From assembly GCA_943355045.1 (NCBI GenBank), contig CALRDY010000012.1, positions 1 through 11,641 of the forward strand: DNA of 11,641 nucleotides. The letters run 5' to 3'. The position numbers and the translations under genes are program-made. Shown here one piece after another: positions 11,485 through 11,641 of the stretch; position 1 is the first letter of the stretch, and each line of letters opens with the position of its first letter. The notes beneath the pieces were generated by a model. The model did no database searches. It saw nothing but the letters and a program-made list of their open reading frames with translations, and was not told the origin of the DNA. Origin of the DNA: Candidatus Nomurabacteria bacterium. Its GTDB lineage: Bacteria; Patescibacteriota; Minisyncoccia; Phycocordibacterales; Phycocordibacteraceae.

Positions 11485-11641
11485 TCATTGCGGACGACAC
11501 TGAGCGCGCGAATCTCATTGAGGCTGGGAAGCATCTTGCTGCCGTGCTCAAAATGCTGCGCGCCAAAGTCGCTCCGGGCGTGACGACCGAAGAGCTCGAT
11601 GATGCTGCGGAGCAGATGATCCGCGACGGAGGCGATGAGCC
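11481..11641 (+). CDS. map: Methionine aminopeptidase, N-terminal fragment
   Basis: The enzyme removes the initiator methionine from nascent proteins. Fifty-three codons are present before the window ends: TERANLIEAGKHLAAVLKMLRAKVAPGVTTEELDDAAEQMIRDGGDEP, matching the type I N-terminus (AGxxxAxVLxxLxxxVxPGVTTxELD). The metal-binding residues lie beyond the window. Its ATG overlaps the adk stop (ATGA), so the two are coupled. Placement after adk is the standard spc-operon order. Confidence 0.93.
   Translation, partial: MIIADDTERANLIEAGKHLAAVLKMLRAKVAPGVTTEELDDAAEQMIRDGGDE

Noticed and set aside
1-11641. CRISPR arrays, tRNA or rRNA genes, insertion sequences
   Set aside because: No spaced direct repeats, cloverleaf or T-loop signatures, or transposase frames were seen.

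Overview
The window is a long run of ribosomal-protein genes, the merged S10 and spc operons, all on the plus strand. Order: rplC-rplD-rplW-rplB // rpsS-rplV-rpsC-rplP-rpmC-rpsQ-rplN-rplX-rplE-rpsN-rpsH-rplF-rplR-rpsE-rplO-secY // adk-map (map cut by the window end). Several traits together point to a Candidate Phyla Radiation (Patescibacteria) genome, probably of Parcubacteria type: no rpmD (L30) between rpsE and rplO, a short-lid adenylate kinase, an L15 without the usual FEGGQ stretch, low-complexity tails on several ribosomal proteins, almost no Shine-Dalgarno sequences, and a moderately high GC content by eye. TGA and TAA both act as ordinary stops. The lineage is inferred; a 16S or concatenated r-protein tree would settle it.

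Layout. Bases 1-62 hold the start of a divergent minus-strand gene that leaves the window, so rpsJ (S10) is not directly next to rplC. Bases 63-325 form a densely structured leader running into the 5' part of rplC. rplC to rplB (170-2929) end at a clear intrinsic terminator (2948-2971). A 249-base gap (2930-3178) then carries an operator-like inverted repeat over a TATAAT box, a second promoter candidate, and a terminator-like hairpin 8 bases before rpsS. rpsS to secY (3179-10771) is tightly packed, with gaps of 1-36 bases and overlaps at rpsN/rpsH and rplO/secY. A 140-base gap with nested inverted repeats and a possible leaderless promoter precedes adk, whose stop overlaps the start of map.

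The genes encode much of the large and small ribosomal subunits, the SecY channel that receives nascent proteins from the ribosome, adenylate kinase, and the aminopeptidase that trims the initiator methionine.

The most unusual layer is a set of palindromic elements inside or at the ends of essential r-protein genes. (i) A 13-bp inverted repeat (CCCCGTTAGAAAC ... GTTTCTAACGGGG) brackets the 5' end of rplC, and a second, diverged copy with wobble-preserved pairing brackets the 5' end of rplV. In both, the right arm encodes SNGV and ends on an in-frame GTG exactly where the conserved protein core starts. (ii) Two abutting 20-base palindromes, inverted relative to each other and with complementary loops, lie inside rplC. 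(iii) A TTCGACAAGCTCA-type palindrome forms the 3' end of rpmC. They could be in-frame repeat insertions, start-codon-masking RNA switches, or both.
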